Origin: CALARM01 sp964431735
GTDB taxonomy: Bacteria; Vulcanimicrobiota; SpSt-956; JAKJGF01
Reading direction: 5' to 3'
Length of the DNA: 31,513 nucleotides
Assembly: GCA_964431735.1 (NCBI GenBank)
Contig: CAYSLJ010000082.1
Location: 1 to 31,513, forward strand
Below, piece by piece: positions 31,143 to 31,513 of this stretch. The notes under the pieces are model-generated. The model was not told the DNA's origin. It was given only the letters and a program-made list of their open reading frames with translations, and searched no databases. Within the stretch, counting starts at the first letter, position 1. Each line of letters opens with the position of its first letter. The translations under genes and the position numbers were made by a program.

Positions 31143-31307
31143 CTTACATGCCTCCTCATAGAAAAACCTCTTAATATAAACATCGGAATAATTTATTTTT
31201 TCTTTAATATGTTAAAAAATATTTTTAAAATATTTTTAATTTTTATGGTTCCATATTGAATAAAAAATTTCCTCTTAATTTAAGTTAAAAAAAAGAAAAA
31301 ATTTTTA
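31143..31307. other. AT-rich leader and gap with no supportable gene
   Basis: Very AT-rich (runs of T and A at 31210-31305). It should contain the promoter of the 30549-31142 gene on the minus strand. I do not see convincing boxes. Confidence 0.4.
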
Positions 31308-31463
31308 GTCGGTCTTTCAGGAAATACTGCCACTACGACAGTAAAGGATGGTGCAGGAGCAGAAACAATACCATTTAACCTTGTAGGCAGGTTAAATGTT
31401 AATGTTGTTACGAGACAGGTAAATCCGACACCTATTGCGTCACCATCGCCACATGGTAAATAA
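31308..31463 (+). pseudogene. C-terminal remnant of an exported-type repeat protein
   Basis: The plus strand reads VGLSGNTATTTVKDGAGAE, then TIPFNLVGRLNVNVV and ends with a Pro/Ser-rich tail (NPTPIASPSPHGK) before TAA 31461-31463. It has no start codon: upstream is a poly-A tract and then an in-frame TAA. The sequence is beta-strand rich, like the last domain of a surface or immunoglobulin-like repeat protein. It looks like the surviving 3' end of a larger gene. The stop TAA is the target triplet of the next family B element. The opposite-strand frame (31280-31486) is a shadow. Confidence 0.5.
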
Positions 31464-31513
31464 GGGGTTGTCAAGAAATAACCCAATCATATTTACGTCT
31501 ATATCGTGACGCG
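31464..31513. repeat. Left part of a family B miniature element, cut by the window end
   Basis: GGGGTTGTCAAGAAATAACCC matches the family B left end, followed by the conserved ATCATATTTA stretch and the first heptamer (CGTGACGCG at 31505-31513). TAA precedes it at 31461-31463. Confidence 0.7.

Noticed and set aside
31280..31486. 68-residue minus-strand open frame
   Set aside because: Overlaps a better-supported plus-strand coding remnant and runs into a repeat element; no start signals.

Overview
The window is AT-rich bacterial DNA from an uncultured lineage, almost certainly a metagenome-assembled or draft scaffold: a run of exactly 100 N (5544-5643) sits inside a perfect tandem repeat. Genes have strong AGGAGG-type ribosome binding sites. 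The gene style (Ser/Thr kinase with TPRs, FG-GAP and Asp-box propellers, formylglycine-generating-enzyme-like domain, receiver fused to a PEP/pyruvate-binding domain) fits a complex, poorly cultured phylum. I cannot name the phylum from sequence alone. I see no rRNA, tRNA, CRISPR array or phage structural genes.

Layout. 1-905: a decayed tnpB (IS200/IS605 type) cut by a miniature inverted-repeat element, then a second miniature element. 906-1952: Met/Gly-rich protein with a C-terminal papain-like (CHAP/NlpC-type) domain, convergent with a large receiver plus PEP/pyruvate-binding-domain protein (1999-4944). 5239-8825: a protein with perfect 17-residue repeats, a small winged-helix protein, an amidohydrolase/deaminase and a lipoprotein with collagen-like Gly-X-Thr triplets. 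9189-16770: the most distinctive region, a five-gene minus-strand operon of glycine-zipper proteins. Three are clear paralogs, two of them with coiled-coil tails of about 370 residues. 17449-21249: a secreted FG-GAP + TPR + Asp-box protein, bracketed by 63-bp inverted repeats. 21395-22210: an alpha/beta-hydrolase esterase. 22773-26108: a Ser/Thr protein kinase with TPRs and four copies of a helical module. 26248-27567: a secreted Ca-motif/TPR protein. 27891-29051: a class I aminotransferase. 29172-29981: a formylglycine-generating-enzyme-like protein. 30061-31142: two small unknown proteins. 31308-31463: a coding remnant.

Intergenic DNA is unusually rich in repeats. Several families of tandem 7-bp units (NNGTRAN type: GTGACGC/GTAACGC, GTGAATA/GTGAAAA, TCACCGG/TCACTGA/TAACTGC) fill most gaps, often inside miniature inverted-repeat elements. 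Two of these elements have clear 3-bp TAA/TTA target duplications. Heptamers supply stop codons for at least three genes, and miniature elements begin exactly at the stop codon of an esterase and of a gene fragment.

There is no single pathway here. The best candidate for an undescribed system is the glycine-zipper/coiled-coil operon; the best candidate for an undescribed DNA-level phenomenon is the heptamer cassette that colonises miniature elements and gene ends.
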